Assembly (NCBI RefSeq): GCF_947502895.1
Contig: NZ_CANNBM010000003.1
Location: 248,001 to 312,000, forward strand
Direction of reading: 5' to 3'
Source: an uncultured Sulfitobacter sp.
GTDB lineage: Bacteria > Pseudomonadota > Alphaproteobacteria > Rhodobacterales > Rhodobacteraceae
DNA length: 64,000 nt
Position numbers and translations under genes: made by a program. Numbering within the stretch: position 1 is the first letter of the stretch; each line of letters opens with the position of its first letter. Under the pieces are notes generated by a model. That model did no database searches and had not been told where the DNA came from. It saw nothing but the letters and a program-made list of their open reading frames with translations. Shown here piece after piece: positions 1 through 8,857 of the stretch.

Positions 1-2
1 AT

Positions 3-1340
3 CTGGTCGACACGCCCGGCCACTCCGACTTCTCCGAAGACACATATCGCACACTCACTGCGGTGGATGCGGCCGTAATGGTGATCGACGGCGCAAAGGG
101 CGTCGAGAGCCAGACACAAAAGCTGTTCGAAGTTTGCCGCATGCGCGACCTGCCGATCCTGACCTTTTGTAACAAGATGGACCGCGAGAGCCGCGATGTG
201 TTCGAGATCATCGACGAAATCCAGCAAAACCTCGCCATTGACGTGACGCCAGCCAGCTGGCCCATCGGCGTGGGCCGCGATTTTGTCGGCTGTTATGACA
301 TCCTGCGCGACCGTTTGGAGTTGATGGACCGCGCCGACCGCAACAAAGTGTCTGAGTCCATCAAGATCGAGGGTCTCGACGATCCCAAACTGGCCGAGCA
401 TGTCCCAGTCGAGCTGCTGGAAAAGCTCAAGGAAGACCTTGAGATGGTGCGCGAGCTGATGCCACCACTGGATGCGGCGCTGATGGCCGAAGGCTCCCTC
501 ACCCCGATCTGGTTCGGCTCCGCTATCAACTCTTTCGGCGTCAAGGAGCTGATGGACGGCATCGCCATGTTCGGGCCAGAACCACAGATCCAAAAGGCCC
601 AACCCCGCGAGATTTTGCCCGAAGAAAAGAACGTCTCGGGCTTTGTTTTCAAAGTCCAAGCCAACATGGACCCCAAACACCGCGACCGCGTCGCCTTTGT
701 ACGCCTCGCCTCCGGCCACTTTGAGCGGGGTATGAAACTCACCCATGTACGCAGCAAAAAGGTCATGACCATCGCCAGCCCTGTCATGTTCCTCGCTGCC
801 GACCGCGAATTGGCAGAGGAAGCATGGGCGGGCGACATCATCGGCATCCCCAACCACGGCCAGCTGCGCATCGGCGACACCCTGACCGAAGGTGAGGCTA
901 TCCGCGTTACAGGCATCCCCTCCTTCGCGCCCGAATTGCTCCAAGGGGTCCGCGCAGGCGATCCGCTAAAGTCCAAACACCTTGAGAAAGCCCTGATGCA
1001 ATTTGCAGAGGAAGGCGCCGCGAAAGTGTTCAAACCCTCTATCGGGTCGGGTTTTGTTGTCGGCGTTGTCGGCCAGTTGCAATTCGAAGTACTGGCCTCA
1101 CGGATCGAGCTTGAATACGGCCTTCCCGTACGGTTTGAGCCGTCGCAGTTCACTTCTGCCCGCTGGGTCACTGGCGACAAGGCCGCCGTAGACAAGTTTA
1201 CCGAGGCCAACAAGCAGCACATCGCCACCGACAATGACGGCGATATCGTCTACCTCACCCGCCTCCAGTGGGACATAGACCGCGTCGACCGCGACTACCC
1301 TGAGGTCAAACTGACCGCCACCAAAGAGATGATGGTCTGA
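3..1340 (+). CDS. prfC: Peptide chain release factor 3, 5' truncated by the window edge
   Basis: Translational GTPase that recycles RF1/RF2 from the ribosome after peptide release. The frame is open from base 3 and reads LVDTPGHSDFSEDTYRTLTA straight into a GTG codon at 63, so the gene begins outside the window; roughly the first 85 residues, including the P-loop, are missing. Visible are the G3 motif DTPGH, the stretch VMVIDGAKGVE and the G4 motif NKMD, followed by the domain II and III regions expected of RF3. The following gene starts one base after the stop, suggesting cotranscription. Confidence 0.95.
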   Translation: MVDTPGHSDFSEDTYRTLTAVDAAVMVIDGAKGVESQTQKLFEVCRMRDLPILTFCNKMDRESRDVFEIIDEIQQNLAIDVTPASWPIGVGRDFVGCYDILRDRLELMDRADRNKVSESIKIEGLDDPKLAEHVPVELLEKLKEDLEMVRELMPPLDAALMAEGSLTPIWFGSAINSFGVKELMDGIAMFGPEPQIQKAQPREILPEEKNVSGFVFKVQANMDPKHRDRVAFVRLASGHFERGMKLTHVRSKKVMTIASPVMFLAADRELAEEAWAGDIIGIPNHGQLRIGDTLTEGEAIRVTGIPSFAPELLQGVRAGDPLKSKHLEKALMQFAEEGAAKVFKPSIGSGFVVGVVGQLQFEVLASRIELEYGLPVRFEPSQFTSARWVTGDKAAVDKFTEANKQHIATDNDGDIVYLTRLQWDIDRVDRDYPEVKLTATKEMMV

Positions 1341-1341
1341 C

Positions 1342-2292
1342 ATGGCGACATGGGGCATCGTAGCAACGATCAAAGCGGACACTTCCGCGATCCTGCGCTT
1401 TGTCTCCTACCATCTGGAATTGGGCGCGCACCGCATCTACGTCTACCTCGACGCGCCCAACCCACAGGCCCAAGCGGCCTTGCGCGACCATCCTAAAACG
1501 CGCGTTGTGCGCTGTGATGATGGCTATTGGAACCGACACAACGGCACCCGCCCCGAGATGCACCAGCCGCGCCAGACCTTCAACGCGACCCGCGCTTATA
1601 AGCGCGCGACCGAGGTGGACTGGCTGATCCATATGGATGTGGATGAATTTCTGGTCGGCAATGGCCAGATCGCCGCCCATTTGGCCGCCCAACCCGATCG
1701 CGTGCAATGCGCCCGTGCCCGCCCGATGGAGCTGCTGGCAGGTGGCGATCCACAGACCGAGGCCGCCTTCAAAACCTTTATCCCCGCAGGCAAAGCCCGC
1801 GAACAAACTGTCAGCGCACTCTACCCGACCTACGGCCCACACCTAAAGGGCGGGTTTCTGAGCCATATTGCAGGCAAGATATTTGTCCGAACGGGCATAG
1901 AGGGCATCAAATTCCGCATCCATAACGCCTTTCTGAACGGTGAGACGAACCCAAACCACGTAGAGATGGACGGCATCAGGCTCGCCCATTTCCACGCAAC
2001 AGATTGGGACACTTGGCACGCCCATTTCGCCTACCGCCATGATGCAGGCTCCTATCGCGCCGATCTGGGACCGGCCCGCAGCCGTGATCGCGGCGGGATT
2101 ACCATGCACGAGCTTTTCGCGCTCATCCATGACGAGAATGGCGATGCAGGCCTGCGCGCATTTTTTGACGAAGTCTGCGCCGATACGCCTGCCCTGCGCG
2201 CACGGCTGGAACAGTACAATTGTCTGCACATCACCCGCTTCCCATTTGACACAGCCCTTGCCAAACATTTCCCAGACTTCGCAAATATTTGA
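1342..2292 (+). CDS. Glycosyltransferase family 2-like protein
   Basis: A 316-residue soluble protein of the roseobacter type often labelled glycosyl transferase family 2. The N-terminus (GIVATIKADTSAILRFVSYH) looks like the start of a GT-A nucleotide-sugar domain, and the acidic motif HMDVDEF at about residues 97-103 fits a metal-binding DxD site. No transmembrane segment is seen. The ATG lies one base after the prfC stop, so the two are probably translated from one message, although no functional link is known. Donor and acceptor sugars cannot be told from sequence. Confidence 0.75.
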   Translation: MATWGIVATIKADTSAILRFVSYHLELGAHRIYVYLDAPNPQAQAALRDHPKTRVVRCDDGYWNRHNGTRPEMHQPRQTFNATRAYKRATEVDWLIHMDVDEFLVGNGQIAAHLAAQPDRVQCARARPMELLAGGDPQTEAAFKTFIPAGKAREQTVSALYPTYGPHLKGGFLSHIAGKIFVRTGIEGIKFRIHNAFLNGETNPNHVEMDGIRLAHFHATDWDTWHAHFAYRHDAGSYRADLGPARSRDRGGITMHELFALIHDENGDAGLRAFFDEVCADTPALRARLEQYNCLHITRFPFDTALAKHFPDFANI

Positions 2293-2416
2293 CGCCTCCC
2301 GCGCAACTTGCTATGCGCGGTGCAGATGTGTCGCGGCAGGTGCCGCCCCTTGGGCCATGCGGGCCGATACAGATGCTGCCGCGGGCCAAATGAGTGTCCG
2401 CAACTAACGGATACAC

Positions 2417-4081
2417 ATGATAAAATTCTCTGAATTGAACCTGAACCCTAAGGTCCTCAAGGCAATCGCCGAAGCAGGGTACGATACGCCAACACCGATT
2501 CAGGCTGGCGCGATCCCCCCCGCCCTCGAAGGGCGCGACGTTCTTGGCATCGCCCAGACAGGTACGGGCAAGACGGCCAGCTTTACGCTGCCGATGATTA
2601 CACAACTGGCCCGTGGGCGCGCCCGCGCACGCATGCCACGCAGCCTTGTTCTGTGCCCCACGCGCGAACTGGCCGCACAGGTGGCCGAGAATTTCGACAC
2701 CTACGCCAAATACACCAAACTGACCAAGGCACTGCTGATCGGTGGTGTTTCGTTCAAAGAACAGGACAAGCTGATCGACAAAGGCGTTGACGTTCTGATC
2801 GCCACACCTGGTCGCCTGCTGGATCACCATGAGCGCGGTAAACTGATCCTGACTGACGTTAAAGTCATGGTTGTGGACGAAGCAGACCGCATGCTTGATA
2901 TGGGCTTTATCCCTGACATCGAGCGGATCTTCGGTCTCACCCCCTTCACCCGCCAAACACTGTTTTTCTCCGCCACAATGGCGCCCGAGATCGAGCGGAT
3001 CACAAACACCTTCCTCAGTAACCCGTTCCGTGTGGAAATGGCCCGTCAGGCCACCACATCCGAGACGATCGAACAGGGTGTTCTGATGTTCAAAGCCTCG
3101 CGCAAAGACCGCGAAGCGACAGAAAAGCGCAAGCTGCTGCGCGCACTGATCGACGCCGAAGGCGACAAATGCACCAACGCGATCATCTTTTGTAACCGAA
3201 AGATGGATGTGGACGCTGTTGCCAAGTCGTTGAAAAAATACGGCTATGACGCAGCGCCTATTCACGGCGATCTCGATCAAAGCCAGCGTACAAAAACACT
3301 CGACGGGTTCCGCGCAGGTGATCTGCGTTTCCTTGTCGCCTCTGATGTGGCCGCACGTGGTCTTGATGTGCCAGCAGTCAGCCACGTCTTTAACTTTGAC
3401 GTGCCCAGCCACGCCGAAGACTACGTGCACCGCATCGGCCGTACGGGCCGCGCAGGGCGCGATGGCAAAGCCATCATGATCTGCACGCCGCGCGACGAGA
3501 AGAACTTTGAAGATGTTGAACGACTGGTTCAAAAAGAGATTCCGCGTCTCGAGAACCCGTTGGGAACCACGCCTAAATCCGAGGCCAAATCTGGTGAACA
3601 GGCGAAGGCGGGCGAAGAGGCAAAGACCGACAAGCCCAAGCGCACCCGTTCGCGCAGCCGCAAGTCTGATGCGCCAAAGTCCGAAGAGGCAGCGGCACCG
3701 CAGACAGACGCACCTGCCGAGGTAGCCGACGCACCACAAAGCAAGGCCCCGAAAAAAGCGCCCCCCAAATCAAATTCGCGTGCAATGGTAGCCCCCGCTG
3801 ACGATGCCACCCCAGCGCAGGACACCCCCGCCCCACAGGCCGCAAAAGCGTCAGACACCGAGTCGGATGATGCAAAGCCTGAGCGGAACCAGCCAGAGCG
3901 CGACAGTTCAAAACAAACAAAATCAGATTCCGCGTCAGAGCGGCGCAATTCCCGCTCACGCGGTGGTCGCAAGTCGGGCGACAATAATGATCGCGGCAAC
4001 AACAACAACCGCGTGGTCGGTCTGGGTGATCACACGCCCACCTTCATCGAGTTGAGCTTTGCCGACCGTCCCAAAGACTAG
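2417..4081 (+). CDS. DEAD-box ATP-dependent RNA helicase (RhlE/DbpA-like core)
   Basis: A 554-residue RNA helicase that unwinds RNA duplexes in ribosome assembly, decay or cold adaptation. Motifs run in order: Q motif TPTPIQ (25-30), motif I AQTGTGKT (46-53), PTRELA (81-86), TPGR (130-133), DEAD (154-157), SAT (185-187) and HRIGRTGRAG near 340. After about residue 385 comes a low-complexity tail rich in Ala, Lys, Glu and Ser, ending in Arg/Asn-rich sequence, probably an RNA-binding tail. The 124 bases before it hold no gene. A weak GGA lies seven bases before the ATG. Transcription ends at the hairpin centred on 4121. Confidence 0.93.
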   Translation: MIKFSELNLNPKVLKAIAEAGYDTPTPIQAGAIPPALEGRDVLGIAQTGTGKTASFTLPMITQLARGRARARMPRSLVLCPTRELAAQVAENFDTYAKYTKLTKALLIGGVSFKEQDKLIDKGVDVLIATPGRLLDHHERGKLILTDVKVMVVDEADRMLDMGFIPDIERIFGLTPFTRQTLFFSATMAPEIERITNTFLSNPFRVEMARQATTSETIEQGVLMFKASRKDREATEKRKLLRALIDAEGDKCTNAIIFCNRKMDVDAVAKSLKKYGYDAAPIHGDLDQSQRTKTLDGFRAGDLRFLVASDVAARGLDVPAVSHVFNFDVPSHAEDYVHRIGRTGRAGRDGKAIMICTPRDEKNFEDVERLVQKEIPRLENPLGTTPKSEAKSGEQAKAGEEAKTDKPKRTRSRSRKSDAPKSEEAAAPQTDAPAEVADAPQSKAPKKAPPKSNSRAMVAPADDATPAQDTPAPQAAKASDTESDDAKPERNQPERDSSKQTKSDSASERRNSRSRGGRKSGDNNDRGNNNNRVVGLGDHTPTFIELSFADRPKD

Positions 4082-4102
4082 ACACTCTGGGACACAACAT
4101 AA

Positions 4103-4139
4103 AAAAAAGCCCCGCAGGTCATAACCTGCGGGGCTTTTT
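4103..4139. terminator. Bidirectional intrinsic terminator between helicase and rnj
   Basis: A perfect 11-bp stem, GCCCCGCAGGT (4109-4119) with ACCTGCGGGGC (4124-4134), and a four-base loop. It is flanked by A8 on the left and T5 on the right, so it has a U-tract when transcribed from either strand. It separates two convergent genes. Confidence 0.93.
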
Positions 4140-4156
4140 CGTATCCGGTCAAAATC

Positions 4157-4179
4157 GCCAGACCCAAAACAGGTCTGGC
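4157..4179 (-). terminator. Second hairpin downstream of rnj
   Basis: A perfect 8-bp inverted repeat, GCCAGACC (4157-4164) with GGTCTGGC (4172-4179), 22 bases past the rnj stop. On the minus strand it is followed by GATTTTG, so it may act as a first terminator for the long nuo-rnj unit before the stronger one at 4103-4139. Confidence 0.55.
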
Positions 4180-4200
4180 ACAGGCTTTTTGTGCAGGCCT

Positions 4201-5868
4201 CTAGCTCAGGCGGCTGACAACTACAGTCACTTCGGGCTTTTTGCCGATCTCGTTTTGCGAAGACTGACGCGCTACTTTGCGCAGGCCATCATCCAGCGCT
4301 TTGTCATCTCGCAGCGTTTTCACCCCGGCGCGACCCAACCACTGGCTTAGGTCCTGTTCGACCACATCAACCAACGGTGCTTTGCTTATGCCCATTTCCG
4401 GCAGGCCCATCGCATCGACCCAAGGATCGCCCAGTGGCTCGTCTTGTTCGTCCATCAAAACGGTGATGGTCATATGACCATTCAGCGCCATACGGATACG
4501 GTCGCGCACCACACCGTCCAGCGCGCCGACCTGAACCGAACCGTCGATATAGGTGCGGCCTGTCTCGACATACTCGGCCACCTTGGGCGCATTTCCGGAC
4601 AGATCAATCATCATACCGTTAACAGCCAGAACACCCGTGATGCCCTTGCCGTCGGCAATTTTGACGTGCTCGCGCAAATGGCGATGCTCGCCGTGCATGG
4701 GGATCAATACCTGCGGCTTCAACAGATCATGCAGCGTTTCCAGATCGGGGCGGTTGGCGTGGCCCGACACGTGGTATTTGCCCGTGCTGTCATCCACAAC
4801 ATCCACACCCATTTCAGAGAACTGGTTGATAATGCGAATAACGCCTTTTTCATTACCCGGAATGGTCTTGGACGAGAAAAGGAACATGTCCCCTTCCTGC
4901 ATCGTCAAACCCATGTATTTGCCCCGCGCCAACTGCGCGCTGGCCGCACGGCGCTCGCCTTGCGATCCTGTCACCAGCAGCAACAGGTTTTCACGCGGCA
5001 CATCGCGGGCCTGTTCGGGGCTGATCGTGGGCGGAAAATCTTTCAGCACGCCCGCCTCGACCGAGGCCTCGACCATCCGCTTCATCGCACGGCCCAGCAG
5101 CACGACAGAGCGTCCCGCCTTTTGCCCTGCAACAGCCAGCGTCTTCACACGCGCCACGTTGGAGGCGAATGTCGTCGCCACAACCATGCCCTTCGCGCCC
5201 GAGACAAGCTCGGTAATCGCTTCGGGCAAGGTCGCCTCTGAGCGGCCCGCCTCGGGGCTGAACACATTGGTACTGTCACAAACCAACGCTTTGATGCCGT
5301 CTTTGGCAATTTCTTCAAACGCGGCAGGGTCAAACGGCTCGCCCACTCCAGGGGTCAGATCCACTTTGAAATCACCCGAATGCACAATGCGGCCCGCAGG
5401 CGTGTCGATCACCAAAGCCGAGCTTTCGGGGATGGAGTGGGAGATCGGCTGAAACCCTACCTTGAACGGTCCTGCATCTACCTGATGCGGGAAGGTGCCG
5501 ACAATTGTCACGGCATCATCGGGGTGGTTGTATTCAGCCATCTTGCGGCGTGCGATATTGGCGGTGAACTTGCGCGCAAAAATTGGCGCTTGCAGGCGGT
5601 CATAGGTATGGGCAATGCCGCCTACGTGGTCCTCATGGGCGTGGGTCACAAACACCGCCTCGATGCGGTCCTTACGCTCTACCAGCCATTCGATATCGGC
5701 GATGATCAGGTCAACACCGGGGCTTGTGTCCATATCTGGAAAAGCCACACCAATATCCACGACAATCAGCCGCTCTTCGTTCGGCTTGCCATAGCCATAC
5801 ACATAGGCATTCATGCCAATTTCACCTGCCCCGCCGAGGGGAAGGTAGATCAATCTTTCACTGCTCAT
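4201..5868 (-). CDS. rnj: Ribonuclease J
   Basis: Metallo-beta-lactamase/beta-CASP ribonuclease with 5'-3' exo and endonuclease activity in mRNA turnover and rRNA maturation; 555 residues is the usual length. The zinc-binding motif HAHEDH lies at residues 76-81, HSGDFKVD near 165, and a further metal histidine motif MHGEHRHL near 395. It is the last gene of the run nuo-birA-coaX-rnj: its ATG is two bases after the coaX stop, so it is very likely cotranscribed at least with coaX. Confidence 0.95.
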   Translation of the reverse strand: MSSERLIYLPLGGAGEIGMNAYVYGYGKPNEERLIVVDIGVAFPDMDTSPGVDLIIADIEWLVERKDRIEAVFVTHAHEDHVGGIAHTYDRLQAPIFARKFTANIARRKMAEYNHPDDAVTIVGTFPHQVDAGPFKVGFQPISHSIPESSALVIDTPAGRIVHSGDFKVDLTPGVGEPFDPAAFEEIAKDGIKALVCDSTNVFSPEAGRSEATLPEAITELVSGAKGMVVATTFASNVARVKTLAVAGQKAGRSVVLLGRAMKRMVEASVEAGVLKDFPPTISPEQARDVPRENLLLLVTGSQGERRAASAQLARGKYMGLTMQEGDMFLFSSKTIPGNEKGVIRIINQFSEMGVDVVDDSTGKYHVSGHANRPDLETLHDLLKPQVLIPMHGEHRHLREHVKIADGKGITGVLAVNGMMIDLSGNAPKVAEYVETGRTYIDGSVQVGALDGVVRDRIRMALNGHMTITVLMDEQDEPLGDPWVDAMGLPEMGISKAPLVDVVEQDLSQWLGRAGVKTLRDDKALDDGLRKVARQSSQNEIGKKPEVTVVVSRLS

Positions 5869-5870
5869 TT

Positions 5871-6644
5871 TTAAGCATTTTCCTTGTTATATTTATGTAT
5901 CACGGTCAGGCCGTGCATCGTCAAATCATCATGATATTCGTCAAAGAGGTCCTCGGCCTGCTGGAACAGCGGCGCGAGCCCGCCGGTGGAGATTACGCGC
6001 ATGTCACGCCCGCGCTCCGCCTTTATTCGCGCACATATCTCACGAACGAGGCCAATATAACCCCAAAAAACGCCAGATTGCATACAAGCCACAGTATTCG
6101 TACCCACTACCTGAGTAGGCTGGGTGATATCGATATGGGGCAAAGCGGCGGCTGCATTGTGCAACGCCTCAAGGCTCAGGTTCACACCTGGGGCAATAAC
6201 ACCGCCGATATAGGCACCATCGGTATCAGAGACATCAAATGTCGTGGCGGTGCCAAAATCGACTATGATCAGATCACCACCGTGCAAATCAAACCCCGCA
6301 ACAGTATTCACCAACCGGTCCGGCCCAACGGCTGTACCAATATCTACCCGCACTTCGATGGGCAGCGCACATTCGGGTTTTCCCACAACGATAGGGCGCG
6401 TGTTGAAATAGCGGTCCGCCAGCACCCGCAGGTTCCACACCACACGCGGCACAGTGGACGAGATTATCATATCGGTGATTTCAGCGTCGATGTTTTGCAA
6501 CTTTAACAGGCTGCTCAGCCAGACATAGTACTGATCGGCTGTGCGCTGCCATTCGGTGGCCGTGCGCCATGTGGCAATAAACTCGGACCCGTCCCAGATG
6601 GAAAACACGGTGTTGGTATTGCCGCAATCAATCGCCAAGAGCAT
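5871..6644 (-). CDS. coaX: Type III pantothenate kinase
   Basis: Phosphorylates pantothenate, the first step of coenzyme A synthesis. The 257-residue protein has the ASKHA-fold phosphate loop DCGNTNT (6-12), the GPDR motif (107-110) of type III enzymes and DFGTATT (129-135). Type III kinases need a monovalent cation and are not inhibited by CoA (family knowledge). A good ribosome site, AAGGAGGG, precedes the ATG. It lies between birA and rnj on the same strand with small gaps. Confidence 0.95.
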   Translation of the reverse strand: MLLAIDCGNTNTVFSIWDGSEFIATWRTATEWQRTADQYYVWLSSLLKLQNIDAEITDMIISSTVPRVVWNLRVLADRYFNTRPIVVGKPECALPIEVRVDIGTAVGPDRLVNTVAGFDLHGGDLIIVDFGTATTFDVSDTDGAYIGGVIAPGVNLSLEALHNAAAALPHIDITQPTQVVGTNTVACMQSGVFWGYIGLVREICARIKAERGRDMRVISTGGLAPLFQQAEDLFDEYHDDLTMHGLTVIHKYNKENA

Positions 6645-6664
6645 CGCACGCCCTCCTTACAGTG

Positions 6665-7399
6665 TTAGAAATAGACATCCGCCGCCGTGATCGCCACGCG
6701 ACCTTTTGCCGTCTTCAGGATGAGATTACCCTGCCCGTCCACATCCTCAAACACACCAACGGTTTCATCCCGCATCGTGCGTGCTGTGACAACCTCGCCG
6801 ATCCGCGCCGCCCGCGCCAGCCATGCTGTGCGAATTGGCGCAAACCCATAGGTCAAAAACTGGGTTTCGTATTGCGCAAATGCGCGGGCCAGCGCGTTCA
6901 GAAACGTCTCGGCCTCTACGGCAACGCCTGTACCTTGCAACAGGCTAACGGGCGTGACCGCCCGCGCTTCGACCTGATCGGGGGTGGGCGCATGGGCAAG
7001 GTTCACACCTATCCCGATCACCAGATGATCGCCAAGGCTCTCCAGCAGGATACCCGCCACCTTACCGCCATTCAGCAAAACATCATTGGGCCACTTCAAC
7101 GCAAAGGCATCCGCCTGCCCAGTCGTGGCAACAAATGCGTCATACAAGGCAAGACTGGTAACAAAGCTGCGCAACGCCGCATCCGCAGGCGAGCCTGTGC
7201 GCGGCATAATCAGTGTACCCGCGAAATTCCCGCGCGGGGTGGACCATGCCCGCCCCCGCCGTCCGCGTGCGGCCGTCTGCTCATGCGCGAGCAGCCACGC
7301 AGGGCCAGCAAGCGTCGGTGCCATGCGCGCAGCTTCAGATAGGGTCGAATCGAGCGTATCGAAGACGTGGCGCGTATAACCCTTCGGCCACTCACCCAT
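6665..7399 (-). CDS. birA: Biotin--[acetyl-CoA-carboxylase] ligase
   Basis: Attaches biotin to carrier domains of biotin carboxylases. The 244-residue protein shows the biotinyl-AMP loop GRRGRAW (46-52) and KWPNDVLLN (102-110), but no N-terminal helix-turn-helix, so it is a mono-functional ligase and not the E. coli-type repressor. It starts 8 bases after the nuoN stop. One likely client in this window is the biotin-bearing methylcrotonyl-CoA carboxylase alpha subunit at 30245-32188. Confidence 0.94.
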   Translation of the reverse strand: MGEWPKGYTRHVFDTLDSTLSEAARMAPTLAGPAWLLAHEQTAARGRRGRAWSTPRGNFAGTLIMPRTGSPADAALRSFVTSLALYDAFVATTGQADAFALKWPNDVLLNGGKVAGILLESLGDHLVIGIGVNLAHAPTPDQVEARAVTPVSLLQGTGVAVEAETFLNALARAFAQYETQFLTYGFAPIRTAWLARAARIGEVVTARTMRDETVGVFEDVDGQGNLILKTAKGRVAITAADVYF

Positions 7400-7407
7400 G
7401 GGCTTGC

Positions 7408-8847
7408 CTATTTGACAAGCGTATCAGCCGCCAATGCTGCGGCACCTTCGATGCCGAACATGTTGATAATGCCGACAACCATGATGATCGCAGAGGCCAT
7501 CAGGAAGCCCCCGAGAATACCGCCACGGTTCTGGTCCAGCGCATCCGATTTATCGTCGCCAAAGTACATGTAGAACACGATCCGCAGATAGTAGAACGCG
7601 CCGATCACCGAAGCAATCACACCCGCAATCGCCAGCCACGCAAGCCCACCGTCATATGCTGCGCGTAGCACGTAGAGCTTACCAAAGAAGCCGAGGAAAG
7701 GCGGCACACCTGCAAGGCTGAACATCAGCACCAGCAGCGCCAGTGCACGACCGGGTTGCGCCTTTGAATACATGTTGAGCGCACCAATGTCCGCCACAGG
7801 CTGGCCGTCTTTCTCCATCAACAGGATAAAGGCAAAGATACCGACATTCATCGTCACATAGATCGCCATATAGACCAGCATCGCCTGCACGCCAAAAGCC
7901 GTCCCCGCCGCAAGGCCCATCAGGGCATAACCCATATGCGCGATAGAGGAAAAGGCCATCAGACGTTTGATGTTGGTCTGACCAATCGCCGCAACCGCGC
8001 CGAGGAACATCGACAGCACCGACAAAAGTGCCACGATCTGCTGCCAATCACTCACCGCGTTGCCAAAGGCATCGTGCAGCACCCGCGCAAACAACGCCAT
8101 CGCCGCCACTTTCGGGGCCGTGGCAAAGAAGGCTGTGATCGGCGTGGGCGACCCTTCATAAACGTCAGGGGTCCACATGTGGAACGGCACAGCCGATACC
8201 TTGAATGCCAGACCCGAGATCAGGAAAACGATACCGAACAACAGACCCAGCGATGTCTCACCCGCTTGCGCCGTAGTGATGATGCCCGAGAACAGCGTAG
8301 TGCCTGAATACCCATAAACCAGCGATGCACCATACAGCAGCAGTCCCGATGACAACGCGCCCAGCACAAAGTACTTCAGACCCGCTTCTGTTGATTTCGC
8401 ACTGTCGCGGCGCAGGGATGCCACAACGTAAAGAGCAAGCGATTGCAGCTCAAGCCCCATGTAAAGCGCCATGAGATCGCCAGCAGAGACCATCATCATC
8501 ATGCCGACAACACTCAGCGAGACAAGAACAGGATATTCGAACCGCAGCAGATCACGCGCACGCATATACCCTTCGGACATGATCAGCACACTGGCCGCCG
8601 ACAGCAGGATCACCACTTTGGCAAAGCGGGCAAAACCGTCATTGATGAACATCCCGCCAAATGCCTCAACCGTGGTGGCCGAGGATGTCGCAACCAGCCC
8701 TGCCACGATCACAAAAACCGCCGCAGTGGCCCACAGTAGCGGACGCGCGATCGCATCCTTACCGCCATAAGCACCGGCCATTAGGCCCGCGATGGCAAAA
8801 AGCGCCAGAATAATTTCAGGCAGGATCAAGAGGATATCGTTCGTCAT
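7408..8847 (-). CDS. nuoN: NADH-quinone oxidoreductase subunit N
   Basis: One of the three antiporter-like proton-pumping subunits in the membrane arm of complex I. The 479 residues form about 14 hydrophobic helices with the conserved buried lysines of the family, as in the stretch SAVPFHMWTPDVYEGSPTP. A GAGG ribosome site precedes the ATG, which is 10 bases after nuoM. It is the last nuo gene; birA follows directly. Confidence 0.96.
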   Translation of the reverse strand: MTNDILLILPEIILALFAIAGLMAGAYGGKDAIARPLLWATAAVFVIVAGLVATSSATTVEAFGGMFINDGFARFAKVVILLSAASVLIMSEGYMRARDLLRFEYPVLVSLSVVGMMMMVSAGDLMALYMGLELQSLALYVVASLRRDSAKSTEAGLKYFVLGALSSGLLLYGASLVYGYSGTTLFSGIITTAQAGETSLGLLFGIVFLISGLAFKVSAVPFHMWTPDVYEGSPTPITAFFATAPKVAAMALFARVLHDAFGNAVSDWQQIVALLSVLSMFLGAVAAIGQTNIKRLMAFSSIAHMGYALMGLAAGTAFGVQAMLVYMAIYVTMNVGIFAFILLMEKDGQPVADIGALNMYSKAQPGRALALLVLMFSLAGVPPFLGFFGKLYVLRAAYDGGLAWLAIAGVIASVIGAFYYLRIVFYMYFGDDKSDALDQNRGGILGGFLMASAIIMVVGIINMFGIEGAAALAADTLVK

Positions 8848-8857
8848 GTCTTTCGCC

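Noticed and set aside
2231..3739. A 502-codon minus-strand frame
   Set aside because: Antisense to the DEAD-box helicase, whose motifs are complete; Cys/His-rich nonsense translation.
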